In this document: positions 1 through 9,205 of the stretch, in pieces
Layout of the letters: every line of letters begins with the position of its first letter
How positions within the stretch are numbered: position 1 is the first letter of the stretch
NCBI GenBank assembly: GCA_964569295.1
Contig: CAZMVU010000012.1
Location: forward strand, 1-45,418
Origin: CAZMVU01 sp964569295
GTDB lineage: Bacteria > Hydrogenedentota > Hydrogenedentia > Hydrogenedentales > JAGMZX01
DNA: 45,418 nt
Reading direction: 5' to 3'
Program-made: the position numbers and the translations under genes
Notes under the pieces: model-generated
Database searches by the model: none
What the model was told of the DNA's origin: nothing
Seen by the model: only the letters and a program-made list of their open reading frames with translations

Positions 1-50
1 AAACACACCGGTTGTAACTCCATAGCCCGATGGAGGGTGACCTGGGCCAA

Positions 51-165
51 CGGCCCAGGCTGGTATGGTTCAGGCCGTTGGCCCTGAAGAAAGCGCGGGT
101 TCTGGGCAACAGGGAGGGTGAGCGTACCCGCGAGCCGAAACTTCTTGTCCTTTCGTGCACAAGCT
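51..165. repeat. Dispersed intergenic repeat, copy 1
   Basis: The stretch reads CGGCCCAGGCTGGTAT, then a GCCGTTGGCCCTGAAGAAAG block, then GAGCGTACCCGCGAGCC and ACTTCTTGTCCTTT. The first half recurs at 18328-18406. The second half recurs as the tandem unit near 41024-41270 and, inverted, at the extreme right end of the window. All copies are intergenic. This suggests a repeat family of this genome rather than coding sequence. Confidence 0.7.
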
Positions 166-219
166 GGCGTGTAAGGCCCTATTGCCCAAACGGATACCCA
201 CGGATTATCTTGGACAGTA

Positions 220-254
220 CTGCCCCCTTTGCGGACTTGGCCGCAAGGGGGCAG
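220..254 (-). terminator. Hairpin downstream of msrA
   Basis: CTGCCCCCTT pairs with AAGGGGGCAG. An inner GCGG/CCGC stem continues it (one bulged base) and closes on an ACTTGG loop. It lies about 75 nt after the msrA stop on the minus strand. No T-tract follows, so a terminator role is inferred from position and stem strength only. Confidence 0.4.
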
Positions 255-328
255 CTCTCGTGCTATCGCCCCTCTGCTATCCCATACGGCCAAAGAATTG
301 CTGTAAAAAAACGGTTTCCTCCGCAATC

Positions 329-946
329 CTATAAATGGCAGCTTGCGAGGCCGCGCTTTTCGAGGTACTGCTGGTGGTAGTCTTCCGCGCGCCAGAAGGT
401 TTGGGCCGGCACGATCTCCGTGGCGATGGACTTACGGTACTTGCCCGACTCCTCGATCGCCGCCTTCGATTTCTCTGCCGCCTCTTGCTGCGCCTCATCG
501 TGGTAGAAGATGGCGGAGCGGTACTGGTCGCCGATGTCCGGTCCCTGGCGGTTGACCTGGGTTGGGTCGTGGTTCTGCCAGAACACGCCGAGCAGGTCTT
601 CGTAGGACACCTTCTCCGGGTCGTACACCACCTCGACCGCCTCCGCGTGGCCGGTATTTCCACTACACACCTGCTTGTAGGTGGGTTCTTCCTTGTGCCC
701 GCCGGTATAGCCAACCGAGGTGGCCTCGACGCCCTTTACCCGGCGGAACGCCGCCTCGACGCCCCAGAAACAGCCCGCGGCAAACGTGGCTTTCTCCATG
801 GTTTCATCCTCATCGTATGCCGAGGTGTCACCGGGCAGGGTGTTCTTTTTCACTGCATCTTCCGCCACCACCGGCCTGCATCCCCCAAGAACGGTCACCG
901 CTCCCAAAAGCAACACCAGGGCACCTGCGGTCATCCATTGCATCAT
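329..946 (-). CDS. msrA: Peptide methionine-S-sulfoxide reductase, lipoprotein form
   Basis: MsrA reduces methionine-S-sulfoxide in oxidised proteins back to methionine. The diagnostic AAGCFWGVEAAF block places the catalytic cysteine at residue 59, and the GYTGG, NTGHAE and WQNHDPTQ blocks of the family follow. I chose the ATG at 946 because a GGAGA ribosome site lies a few bases upstream. That start gives a 205-residue protein with a hydrophobic leader ending in a lipobox (LGGC, Cys23). This implies export and lipid anchoring, so it probably repairs envelope proteins. An upstream in-frame start at 1012 would spoil the signal peptide. The next gene upstream is 154 nt away, so it may have its own promoter. 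The family assignment is firm; the lipoprotein nature is inferred from the motif. Confidence 0.93.
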   Translation of the reverse strand: MMQWMTAGALVLLLGAVTVLGGCRPVVAEDAVKKNTLPGDTSAYDEDETMEKATFAAGCFWGVEAAFRRVKGVEATSVGYTGGHKEEPTYKQVCSGNTGHAEAVEVVYDPEKVSYEDLLGVFWQNHDPTQVNRQGPDIGDQYRSAIFYHDEAQQEAAEKSKAAIEESGKYRKSIATEIVPAQTFWRAEDYHQQYLEKRGLASCHL

Positions 947-1100
947 GCTTTCTCCAGGTTCCGCGCACGTACGCGCTGTAACCGGAGAAACACGGGGCAA
1001 GGCATGGAGCATTCCGGCGATCGAAACCGGACGCGCGGTGCGGCACTTACGTCGCGTACGCTATGCAGTGCGCGCCCAGGTTATCGCAGCCCCCTTCTGG

Positions 1101-2018
1101 CTACTTCCACGCGATCTCTGCAAAGACCGGGAAGTGATCCGAAAGCACGCGGTCCGGGTCCGGCGACTCGATGCGTTTCCAGGCCAGCGCATCGAAGCCC
1201 GCACCATGATAGAAGATATGGTCTATGCGCACTTGTCCGCCAAAGCGGGTGCTGACATTGCTGTCGACCCCCGTATCGCTGGCCTCGGGCGAAACGAGAT
1301 ACGAATCGGTCCAGGCGCCTTCCGTCAGCTTGCCATAGTCTCCGCGTTCATGGCTTGTGTTGAAGTCGCCCATGAAGATCACCGGCAGGCCCGCGTCGAT
1401 GAAGGGCTGAAGCTTTTCATGCGCGAGCCTGGCCATATGTACCTGCGACGGGAGGGTGTTGTCGAAGTGCGTCACGGCTACAACGACCAGCCGGCCGCTG
1501 GGCTTGTGGCGCAGCTTTGCCCACACCATGATACGCGGCATCTCGTTGCCGAAATCCGCACTGAGCTTTTCCGGGGTGGACGACAACCACCAGTGCCCTT
1601 CATCGAGCTTGTCGAACAGCGCCTCCCGGTAAAACAGGAGTGCGTCGGTATAGCGCGTTATATTCATCGCCCGGACAATGGGCAGAATCTCGCTGAAAGC
1701 CGCGACCTGTTCCTCAGAGAGTGCAATCTCACCCACGACACCATAGCCTGGCAGGTTGTCACGGAAAAAATCGGCCTGCTTCGGCGCGGTTTCCTGAAAA
1801 CCGATGAGGTCCGCATCCGCCTCCTGCGTTACCGCGAGACAGAGCGCGCGCCGGTCCTTCCACGGCGGCACCCCCTCCTTATTCTCCCAATTCACGAGCA
1901 CGTTGAACGTAAGGAGCCGCAGCGTGTGCGGGGCGTCCCCTTCCTCGGCGGATACCGGCGGTGCAGCGAACAGGAGCAACGACGCGCCCGCGATCAGTGA
2001 AGCGGTACAGTATACCAT
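1101..2018 (-). CDS. Exported endonuclease/exonuclease/phosphatase-fold protein
   Basis: The 305-residue protein starts with a typical signal peptide (cleavage probably after VSA, about residue 24). It then shows the motifs of the exonuclease III/DNase I/sphingomyelinase fold: LTFNVLVN, LIGFQET with the metal-binding Glu, GDFNTSH, RIDHIFY and a closing SDHFPVFAE. These cover the metal and catalytic residues, so it should be an active Mg-dependent phosphodiesterase or phosphatase acting outside the cytoplasm. The substrate (nucleic acid, phospholipid or sugar phosphate) cannot be told from sequence. A GGAGGT ribosome site precedes the ATG. It lies 49 nt after the SWIM protein gene on the same strand and may be the distal gene of that transcript, although no functional link is evident. 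Confidence 0.82.
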   Translation of the reverse strand: MVYCTASLIAGASLLLFAAPPVSAEEGDAPHTLRLLTFNVLVNWENKEGVPPWKDRRALCLAVTQEADADLIGFQETAPKQADFFRDNLPGYGVVGEIALSEEQVAAFSEILPIVRAMNITRYTDALLFYREALFDKLDEGHWWLSSTPEKLSADFGNEMPRIMVWAKLRHKPSGRLVVVAVTHFDNTLPSQVHMARLAHEKLQPFIDAGLPVIFMGDFNTSHERGDYGKLTEGAWTDSYLVSPEASDTGVDSNVSTRFGGQVRIDHIFYHGAGFDALAWKRIESPDPDRVLSDHFPVFAEIAWK

Positions 2019-2067
2019 AACAGATTACCTCCATGGACGTACCCAACGATTTTCGAAAAACGTGTTC

Positions 2068-3120
2068 CTAGCGGCGATTGCTTTCTTGATGCAGGTGGGC
2101 AAGGGCGTTCTGGCAGCGGGCATGCAGGTTGAGGCGGCCCGAGGTATCTTCCCAGCGCTGGACAGTAGCGGGAGATACACCAAGCGCATCGGCGAATTCT
2201 CTCGTGTTCATTTTGAGTTTCTTGCGAAGGCGGGCGACGGATTTTCCGGTGGGGCGAATCTTGGTCGGCGCCTTGACCTTTTCATGAGCGACTGCCGATT
2301 CTGCTGTTTTCTTGCTGCTCTTTCCGGGAGCAGGCCCCTTCCTCGCGCGGCGTTTCCTGCGTGGCGAAACCGTGTCGTTACCGCTCTTGGGCGGGACATG
2401 CGCGCCATCTGCGGCCGGTGTTTCCGTATCGACGTCAACCCCGAAGATATCGCTGAGTTGGTCGTCCATAAGGGCCTCGCCGTCCACCGGCGCCGCTGTA
2501 TCGGGTAACGCCATCTCTGAGGCGATCAGCGCTTCCGCATCGACACCGCGCAAAAGAAACAGCAGTTGCGGGCAATCGTCAAGCCGGTTACCCACACCAT
2601 AGAGGACGGCGGCCACGTGCTTGCACATACGCGCTCCATCGGGGCAACTGCACGCAAGTGTGATTTCCCGTGGCTTTGGGAACAAGCCTTCTTCGCGGTC
2701 CGCGACGATAGCCATCACCTGTTTAGACAGTTTGCCTTGCAGCAGTTCGAGCATGGAACCTATCTGGCCGGCGCATTTGTCCTTAATTGCTTTCCACGAA
2801 TCGGGTTTCTGTTTTTTGATCTGGATCGTGACCTTGTACAGGCTGGAACCACTTACATAGGCTTCGATAAGGCCGGGCTGCACTTCGAGGTGGCACACGG
2901 ATCCGTTGCGCACATAGGTGCGGCCGCGGGGTAACCGGTTCGAAAAGTCGGAAAAGGATTCCAGGTGTTGGCACCAGCCTTTCCCCCAGAAACTGCGCGC
3001 AATGGTCCGCCCCTCGATCTCGACTGGCTGGATGTCCTTGCCCTTCTTGCGGAGCTTGTCCATTTCTTTTCTTGCTTGTGCCCGGCGCGTGGCCACGGGT
3101 ACATATTCTTGCCAGTACAC
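2068..3120 (-). CDS. SWIM zinc-finger protein with C-terminal HTH
   Basis: The 350-residue protein carries a SWIM zinc finger (ACSCPDGARMCKHVAAVL, ligands Cys157, Cys159, Cys166, His168) and a conserved N-terminal region (FWGKGWC near residue 45). It has a lysine/arginine-rich linker around 245-300. The C-terminal module at about 300-345 looks like an Xre-type helix-turn-helix (REFADALGVSPATVQRWED). SWIM proteins are commonly encoded beside SNF2 helicases. Here the gene follows the SNF2 gene by only 11 nt, so the two are almost certainly co-transcribed and probably cooperate on DNA. The fused HTH is less usual and suggests DNA recognition by the accessory subunit. The exact role is unknown. 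Confidence 0.82.
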   Translation of the reverse strand: MYWQEYVPVATRRAQARKEMDKLRKKGKDIQPVEIEGRTIARSFWGKGWCQHLESFSDFSNRLPRGRTYVRNGSVCHLEVQPGLIEAYVSGSSLYKVTIQIKKQKPDSWKAIKDKCAGQIGSMLELLQGKLSKQVMAIVADREEGLFPKPREITLACSCPDGARMCKHVAAVLYGVGNRLDDCPQLLFLLRGVDAEALIASEMALPDTAAPVDGEALMDDQLSDIFGVDVDTETPAADGAHVPPKSGNDTVSPRRKRRARKGPAPGKSSKKTAESAVAHEKVKAPTKIRPTGKSVARLRKKLKMNTREFADALGVSPATVQRWEDTSGRLNLHARCQNALAHLHQESNRR

Positions 3121-3131
3121 ACTATGTCTCC

Positions 3132-5804
3132 TTACACTGCTGTACGATTTACATCAAGGCGCACCATCTCGAGCAGCTCCTCATCCGGCAGCTCGGTCAG
3201 GTTTACCTCATTCTCACCGGCGAGTAGTTCATTCGCCAGTTGGCGTTTTTCCGCGATAAGCGCATCAATCCGTTCTTCAATTGTGCCACGGGTGACGAAT
3301 TTGTGCACCAACACGTTGCGCGTCTGTCCGATGCGGAATGCGCGATCGGTGGCCTGGTTTTCGACCGCCGGATTCCACCACCGGTCAAAATGTATTACGT
3401 GTGAAGCGGCGGTCAGGTTCAAGCCCGTACCGCCGGCTTTGAGCGAAAGGATGAAGAATGGTGGGCCATCCTCCGCCTGGAATGCATCGACAACGGCCTT
3501 GCGCTGTTTTACGCTTGTCCCGCCGTGAAGCACCGCCCCGCTTCGGCCAAATACCGAGGCCAGGTGTCCCGCCAGGGGATCGATGATCTCGCGGAACTGG
3601 GTGAACACCAGCACCTTCTCCTGGCGCTCGGCAAGCTCTTCGCACAGTTCGGCAATGCGCAGAAACTTGCCGCTCTTCTGGCCGTCGTAGGCGGCATCGC
3701 CAGAGAATTGGCTTGGGTGGTTGCAAATCTGTTTCAGGCGCATCAGCGTCTGCAGCACCAGACCGCGCCGGTTCATGCCCTCGGCGGACTCCAGCGCCGA
3801 TCGCATGGCGCGTACCGCCTGTTCGTAGAGCCGCACTTGCGGTTTGGTCAGCGTGCAGTAGCGGGTTGTTTCCGTTTTCTCCGGCAGCTCGGCCACAATA
3901 TTGCGGTCGGTCTTCAAGCGGCGGAGGATGTACGGCGCCACCAGCCGCCGCAACGGCGCGAACTGATCATGCTCGCGCGCCTGCAGCCGCTTCACGAACG
4001 TCTTGAATACCGTAGCCGAACCGAGCAGGCCGGGATTCAAGAAGTCAAAAAGCGACCATAAATCGCCCAGCCGGTTCTCGACGGGGGTGCCTGTCAACGC
4101 GATGCGCGCATGTGCGCACAGCTTCTTCACCGCTTTGGTCTGGCGGGTCGAGGGATTCTTAATGGCCTGCGCCTCGTCCAGTATCACCAGCCGCCACGGA
4201 TATTCCATCAGCCACGATTGCCGGTGCGCCATGGAGTAGGTTGTAATGGCGAGGTCCACCTCGGCCAGCTTCTTCTCGGGCGCCTCGGCTATGGCGCTGA
4301 GTTCCGCACGGTCGGTCTCCGACGGGTGCAGCACAAGCAGCCTGAGCGACGGGGCAAAACGGGCCGCTTCACTGCGCCAGTTGCCCAGCAACGAGGCAGG
4401 CACCAGCAGCAGCGACGGTCCGCGCTGTTGCGCGTTCGACTGGCGGCAGCACAAAAGCGCAATAACCTGAATCGTTTTGCCCAGCCCCATGTCATCCGCC
4501 AGGCAAGCGCCCAATCCCAACTCGGTGAGGAAATGCAACCAGGCCAGCCCCTCGCGCTGATACGAGCGCAATGTGCCGCGCAATGCCTTGCCGGGCTCCG
4601 CGCCATCAAGCTGGCCGGGTTCGCGCAATCCGGCCAGTATCGCGCGCAGGCCTTCGCCCGCAGCGACGTGCACCCACTCGCGATCCTGCTCGATCGATTC
4701 CTCATGTCTCAGGTCCGCCGAGGCGCCGGCCAGAAGGCGCATGCCCTCCACAAACGAAACCTGCCCATTTTCTGCTTGCTGCTGCAAGGTTTCCCAATGG
4801 GCGATTGCTTCTTGCAGTTTGTCGCGGTCTACCTCGACCCACTGCCCTTTCATAAACACGAGACCATCTTCGCCCTCGAGAAGGGCTGCGATGTCTTCCC
4901 GGGAAAGTATGGTGTCGCCCAAGGCCACCTGCACATCGAAATCGAGCATAGCACTCGCGCCAAGCGTCGACTTCTTCTGTTCACCAATGGTTACCGAAAC
5001 CTGCGGCCGGGAACGTTTACGCCACCAGTTGGGCACACGCACCGACAGTCCGCTCTCCTCGAGCACAGGCACGCTCTGCAAAAACGTATACGCCCGCTGC
5101 GCCGGCCAGGCCATCGGCTGGTAGAGGGCGCCGGAGTCCACCATTTCCTTTACCCAGGCGCAGGATTCGGCCGCCTGGTGGACAGGCGACAGTAGCTTGA
5201 TTAACGCAGGCCGGTTTTTCGCGCTGGCGTATTGCTCGAGCGCTTTGCGCAATGGCAGGTGTTTGAGTCTGCCCCCAGGTCCGAACCCTTCGGTATAGGT
5301 AGCCATGAAGGCAAAGGGATGGGCGGGATCATTCTTGTTCTCCGCCAAATGAAAACAAACCCGGCCTACCTGATGCCAATGCGGCGCACGCTTACTCAAG
5401 AACGCCGCCGAACCACCGTCGTCAGTAATCCGCTCTTGCACCCATGCATCCAGCGCGCGCCAAATGCTGTCGAGCACGGCCTCGGAAAGATACTCGCCAC
5501 CCTGCATGGGCGGTGCGGCCAGGACCATGGCCGCGTAATCTGCGGACGAAAGGGGCGTTACCTCGCGCGTTTCCGAATTTTCTGGAATGTGGCACAGGCT
5601 GGTGAGGTATCCCTCGGCGAACTCGCGCCAGTACCGCACCGTGGGCGCCTCGGCAACCGCCGTCTTTTCGGCGGCCAAGGCAAACAACCCCTCGCGCCAA
5701 TCGTGCGCAAATGCAGTCTCCAGCGGCGCCGTTGCTTCAGACGGTTCTCCTTGCGTGTCGGGTTGCCACCGCAGGCGCCCCGACGGGGTCAATGCAATTG
5801 CCAT
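3132..5804 (-). CDS. SNF2/Rad54-family DNA-dependent ATPase (HepA-like)
   Basis: The 890-residue protein has a divergent N-terminal half (to about residue 400) that includes a SNF2-associated region near 290-345. The full SNF2 motor follows. Motif I is LADDMGLGKTIQ (436-447), motif II is DEAQ (543-546), motif III is ALTGTPVENRLGDLW (569-583), and motif VI is QATDRAFRIGQ (817-827). All catalytic residues are present, so it should be an active ATP-driven translocase that remodels protein-DNA or RNA polymerase-DNA complexes. The length is ordinary for bacterial SNF2 proteins with this N-terminal extension. It heads a two-gene unit with the SWIM protein 11 nt downstream. The biological target is not shown by the sequence. 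Confidence 0.93.
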   Translation of the reverse strand: MAIALTPSGRLRWQPDTQGEPSEATAPLETAFAHDWREGLFALAAEKTAVAEAPTVRYWREFAEGYLTSLCHIPENSETREVTPLSSADYAAMVLAAPPMQGGEYLSEAVLDSIWRALDAWVQERITDDGGSAAFLSKRAPHWHQVGRVCFHLAENKNDPAHPFAFMATYTEGFGPGGRLKHLPLRKALEQYASAKNRPALIKLLSPVHQAAESCAWVKEMVDSGALYQPMAWPAQRAYTFLQSVPVLEESGLSVRVPNWWRKRSRPQVSVTIGEQKKSTLGASAMLDFDVQVALGDTILSREDIAALLEGEDGLVFMKGQWVEVDRDKLQEAIAHWETLQQQAENGQVSFVEGMRLLAGASADLRHEESIEQDREWVHVAAGEGLRAILAGLREPGQLDGAEPGKALRGTLRSYQREGLAWLHFLTELGLGACLADDMGLGKTIQVIALLCCRQSNAQQRGPSLLLVPASLLGNWRSEAARFAPSLRLLVLHPSETDRAELSAIAEAPEKKLAEVDLAITTYSMAHRQSWLMEYPWRLVILDEAQAIKNPSTRQTKAVKKLCAHARIALTGTPVENRLGDLWSLFDFLNPGLLGSATVFKTFVKRLQAREHDQFAPLRRLVAPYILRRLKTDRNIVAELPEKTETTRYCTLTKPQVRLYEQAVRAMRSALESAEGMNRRGLVLQTLMRLKQICNHPSQFSGDAAYDGQKSGKFLRIAELCEELAERQEKVLVFTQFREIIDPLAGHLASVFGRSGAVLHGGTSVKQRKAVVDAFQAEDGPPFFILSLKAGGTGLNLTAASHVIHFDRWWNPAVENQATDRAFRIGQTRNVLVHKFVTRGTIEERIDALIAEKRQLANELLAGENEVNLTELPDEELLEMVRLDVNRTAV

Positions 5805-6245
5805 TCACCTTTTTCCTACTCGCGATGACTCTGATCAATCCCCTGTTTCCGGCGAAAGCCGGACATGGGCCAAAGTCATGGTTATTCCCTTGAGACGCTT
5901 CTGGGTCTCCGCTGCTGTGTCGCTTCATGCTCGTGTAGCACAGCGTGACCATGCGCCTTCCATGTAATTCTCCGCATCGCACCGGTGAGGAATGGCCCGC
6001 AAACAAAGGGACAGTCCCTGCTCGCGGACTCGCGAGGACAGTCCCTTTGTTTGCTTCACTTATGCTGCAAAGCGGTAATGTCAGAACTGCACCCTTCTTT
6101 AATGCCTGCAATGACATGAAATTGCGCCCCTGTTCCGTCTTCAAGCACTGGTACATTACGCTCCCCCCTTCCCGCCCGGGAGCTCCGGTAACGCACACGT
6201 GGACGCACGCCACACATCCGGCGAACGATTCCCGGCCAGCCTGTC
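5805..6245. other. Intergenic region with hairpins and a palindromic repeat
   Basis: This 441-nt stretch lies upstream of the SNF2 gene and downstream of the DUF151 gene. It contains a CCGGC/GCCGG hairpin near 5850, a GAGAC/GTCTC hairpin near 5890 and the inverted repeat at 5999-6054. A 158-codon minus-strand frame crosses it, but it overlaps the SNF2 start and shows no domain. The SNF2 promoter probably lies here; I cannot place it. Confidence 0.55.
5999..6054. repeat. REP-like inverted repeat
   Basis: Outer arms GCAAACAAAGGGAC and GTCCCTTTGTTTGC pair perfectly over 14 bp. Inside them each arm carries the shorter GGACAGTCCC palindrome, and a GCTCGCGGACTCGCGAG core lies between. The nested symmetry resembles REP/BIME elements moved by Y1-type (RAYT) transposases; no such transposase is in the window. 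It could also act as a terminator for the neighbouring transcript. Confidence 0.6.
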
Positions 6246-6710
6246 TCAGAACGGACTGTCGTCATCCTCTTCTTCTTCGTCCTCAGGGCGCCCGAGAATG
6301 GAGGCGTCTTGCCCGGCCACTTCGAGCACATCCTCCGCGGCGAAGATGGGACAGTTCACGCGCACGGCAATGGCGATGCCGTCGCTGGGCCGCGAGTCGA
6401 TGCGCAACACCTGCTCGACTTGCCCCTGGTCGCTTTTCTGTTCGACATTGAGATGGGCATAAAAGGTGTCGTTCTCGAGTTTATAGATGGTCACGGAACG
6501 CACCTCGCCACGCAAGCCGGCGAGCAGGTTTTGGATGAGGTCGTGTGTCATCGGGCGCGGTGCCTTGTCCTGGAGTAGCCCCGCCTGAATAGCGCGTGCC
6601 TCGGGCACCCCCACAAGAATAGGGAGCACCCGGTTCTCGTGGCGCAGCAGCACAAGCGGGTAGGGCTGTTCTTCCGTCTGGCTCACGCCCAAGAGTTCGA
6701 GTTCGAGCAT
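6246..6710 (-). CDS. Bifunctional nuclease domain protein (DUF151/BFN)
   Basis: The 154-residue protein matches the DUF151 family along its length. It has an N-terminal MLELELLGVS strand, LVLLRHENRVLPILVG, then the RPMTHDLIQNLLAGL helix, and the RIDSRPSDGIAIAVRVNCPIF block typical of the family. The C-terminus is a short acidic tail (EDEEEEDDD). Related proteins are described as nucleases acting on DNA and RNA, but the biological role in bacteria is not settled. AGGAGG sits about 9 nt before the start. The gene stands alone between the SNF2 unit and a membrane glycosyltransferase. The family assignment is strong; the activity here is inferred. Confidence 0.88.
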   Translation of the reverse strand: MLELELLGVSQTEEQPYPLVLLRHENRVLPILVGVPEARAIQAGLLQDKAPRPMTHDLIQNLLAGLRGEVRSVTIYKLENDTFYAHLNVEQKSDQGQVEQVLRIDSRPSDGIAIAVRVNCPIFAAEDVLEVAGQDASILGRPEDEEEEDDDSPF

Positions 6711-6839
6711 GGGAGGCCCTCCTTTATGCCAGTCATTATACGCACCGCACCCTGGAAGAACGCAAAGCCGGGGACAAGCACCGAAGCGATACCACAGGAC
6801 AGGCCGCGCTTCTGCCTGCTCTCAAAGGACAAGCCGGAT

Positions 6840-9065
6840 TCAGGGCCGCTCGCCACCATTCGAGGCGCCTGTCCCCTTCCTTACCCCCTCCCCAAGCGTC
6901 ACCTGCCCGAGCCGGTAGTTCTTGTCGCCGTCGATGGGAAAGAAGCGTAGTGCGTCGTAGCCGGCCTTGGCTACGGCGTCATCGAGCGCCACCTGGTACC
7001 GGGCGAAGCCCTGCCGGTGTGTTTTGCTGGGTCCAAGGTCCTCGCGCGCGACAATGCGCTCCCCGTTCATGAAGAGCATGCGGTAGCTGTCGTTCCCATC
7101 GAGCACAACAGTCACCACCGGGGCATGCACCGCGCCTTCCAGATCGACGTGGAGGCCTCGTCTGCCAAAACCGGCACCCGCGGCCGTGCGGCTACCGGGG
7201 GCAACCGGCGCCGATACCTCCGCCAGCGTGGTCTGGGCCATGTCCGGGAACCGGTACTTGTCTTCATCCACGAGATGGTCATAGTAGCCAGTGTTGAGCC
7301 GGCACAGGGCGATCCAGCGGCTCCGGCTCCAGACAGGTCCGCGCGTTACCAGGGCGATGGCGTCATAGTAACGGGCCAGGCCGTCATCGGCGATAACATT
7401 CTGCGGCAGGCTCGGCGGCGCATCGGCCGGGTCCGGCTCGCCGTTGTACTGGCCAAGAAGCATCCGCCCCAGCTCGCCCCACAGCCGCCACCCCCAGGGT
7501 GCGCCCGCCACGAGATTGGTCTCGGTTACAAAATCGGGCGGGTGCTTGAACAGGCTGTCGGCCGTTTTCGTATAGCCCTCAGGCACGCGGCGCACAAAAT
7601 GGCCGATGCGCCAGTTTGGATTGTACATGGCGGGCATGCGTGCAAGGAGCGGGTCGGCGAGCGCGTAGTAATCGATGATATGCACCTTGGGGCCGCCGAA
7701 GAAGCCCCGGAACCCGACGCTGCCATGCCGTTTGGTCTGCCGGGTGTCCATCTCGCGATAACGCAGCCCCGCCTGCACGAACCGGTTCATGGGCAGCGGC
7801 CGTTCACGGGTATAGCAGAGGAGGCCGGCATCGTCGAAGTAGAACATGCGTTCATCGCCGATGCCGTGGGGGTCGCGGAAACCCCGTAGCGAGTCGCCGT
7901 AATCTGCGCCGGAGAAGACCGTCGGGGTGGTTTGCGCCCACAGCGGCTGCGGCGGTTCCGGGGCATCGGATTGTCCTGCCTCCTGTGCCGGCATACCAAG
8001 GCCTACGTATGCCAGGATGGCCAGCGCCACAACCCAGGCAGCCGCGGGGGCGAATGGGGCCGCCCGGTGGGTCAACCCCACCAGCCCCTCCCGCCAGCGT
8101 GCACGCTCGGCCTCCGTCCAGCAGGTGAGCAGTCCTACCGCCACAAAAAACGGCGCCGCGAAGAACCGTCCGCTCATGAAGTCGCCGCCAATCCATATCG
8201 TGTAGGCAATGTAGAACACAATGCCCCCGGCCAGCGCCAAGGCGCGAGCATTGCCCCGAATGGCCGGCATGGCCACACCGAGCACGATCACCGCGATGGT
8301 CAGCGGGTCGCGCATCCAGGCATTTTGCAGGTAGTAAAGCCCCTGCTCGATCAGTTCGGGACGCGACAGGCCGGTGCTGAGTTTGGCGTAGGCCGTGTTC
8401 GGAAAGGGGAAACCGTAGTAGATGACCGAGAAAACCTCCCAGGCCACGAACGGCAGCGCCCCCAAGGCCAACGCCCCGAGCCCGCGCAGCTTCGGTCCGT
8501 GCGCCCACGCCACCACGAGCACCGGCGCAAAAAGCAGCGCCGTGTCCATGCGGTTCAACACCCCGAGCGACGCGATAAGCGCGAGCATGAGCAGGCGTTT
8601 CACAGACATTTCCCCGTGGATACCTATCGCGATGAAACCCGCCAGGAGCAAATGCGTAAGCGGGTTCTCGAGCCCCGAGGTGCTGTAGTCGATGAAGGCA
8701 TGAGAGAAGATGAGCGCCCCCAGCGCCAGCCACCCCCAGAAGAAAGAACGCACCCCGCCATAGACCAGTACGGCCACCGCCGCCACAGAGACGCCAATCG
8801 AAACGAGGGTCGTGGTGAAGAAGGCCTCGCGGGTGATGCTGTAGAAAACGGTGAGCAGCATCATCCACAGCGGGTGGGTGAAGGTCTGCACGCGCTCTGC
8901 AATATTCCACCGCAGACCGTGGCCGTTCACGAAGTTGTCCACGGTGCGCAGGGTAATGTACGCATCATCGCACAGCCAGGCCGTGCGCACCACCACCACC
9001 CCATAGCACGCCACACCCACGGCGAGCAGAGCCCATGCGGCCAGTTTCCACTTCTTCTCTGTCAT
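6840..9065 (-). CDS. Integral-membrane GT-C glycosyltransferase, AftB/ZomB-like
   Basis: The protein (about 741 residues) has a first transmembrane segment at 5-30. A loop follows with DDAYITLRTVDNF and the GLRWNIAERVQTFTHPLW block, which is the signature of the arabinofuranosyltransferase AftB/ZomB-like GT-C group. It has about ten further membrane spans to roughly residue 400 and a large extracytoplasmic C-terminal domain. GT-C enzymes of this type use polyprenyl-phosphate sugars; the acidic pair in the first loop is the expected catalytic site. I chose the ATG at 9065 because the longer frame to 9209 adds 48 non-hydrophobic residues before the first membrane helix. The sulfatase-fold gene lies 140 nt upstream on the same strand. 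Donor and acceptor are unknown. Confidence 0.78.
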   Translation of the reverse strand: MTEKKWKLAAWALLAVGVACYGVVVVRTAWLCDDAYITLRTVDNFVNGHGLRWNIAERVQTFTHPLWMMLLTVFYSITREAFFTTTLVSIGVSVAAVAVLVYGGVRSFFWGWLALGALIFSHAFIDYSTSGLENPLTHLLLAGFIAIGIHGEMSVKRLLMLALIASLGVLNRMDTALLFAPVLVVAWAHGPKLRGLGALALGALPFVAWEVFSVIYYGFPFPNTAYAKLSTGLSRPELIEQGLYYLQNAWMRDPLTIAVIVLGVAMPAIRGNARALALAGGIVFYIAYTIWIGGDFMSGRFFAAPFFVAVGLLTCWTEAERARWREGLVGLTHRAAPFAPAAAWVVALAILAYVGLGMPAQEAGQSDAPEPPQPLWAQTTPTVFSGADYGDSLRGFRDPHGIGDERMFYFDDAGLLCYTRERPLPMNRFVQAGLRYREMDTRQTKRHGSVGFRGFFGGPKVHIIDYYALADPLLARMPAMYNPNWRIGHFVRRVPEGYTKTADSLFKHPPDFVTETNLVAGAPWGWRLWGELGRMLLGQYNGEPDPADAPPSLPQNVIADDGLARYYDAIALVTRGPVWSRSRWIALCRLNTGYYDHLVDEDKYRFPDMAQTTLAEVSAPVAPGSRTAAGAGFGRRGLHVDLEGAVHAPVVTVVLDGNDSYRMLFMNGERIVAREDLGPSKTHRQGFARYQVALDDAVAKAGYDALRFFPIDGDKNYRLGQVTLGEGVRKGTGASNGGERP

Positions 9066-9205
9066 GGTGAATCGCTTCCCTTCAATGGCCCCACGGCCGG
9101 GGTGCGCGCGATGGCAAAAGCCGTCAGCACCGCGGCATGGGCCATGATCCACAGGCCCGGTTTGCTTCGCACGGTTTCCGTGGCCATGGCAGCGCCCCTC
9201 CCCGC

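Larger units (their letters stand above)
1..328. other. Intergenic region at window edge with repeats and hairpins
   Basis: No credible gene is seen here. An 8-bp perfect hairpin lies at 41-59 (GGGCC arms, AAC loop). A copy of a dispersed repeat follows at about 51-165, and a strong hairpin at 220-254 lies downstream of msrA. Open frames crossing the region have no recognisable domain and run into the antisense of msrA. Confidence 0.6.

Noticed and set aside
720..2000. Long plus-strand frame antisense to the endonuclease/phosphatase-fold gene
   Set aside because: The opposite strand has a signal peptide, ribosome site and family motifs; the plus frame has no domain and arises from GC-rich codon use.
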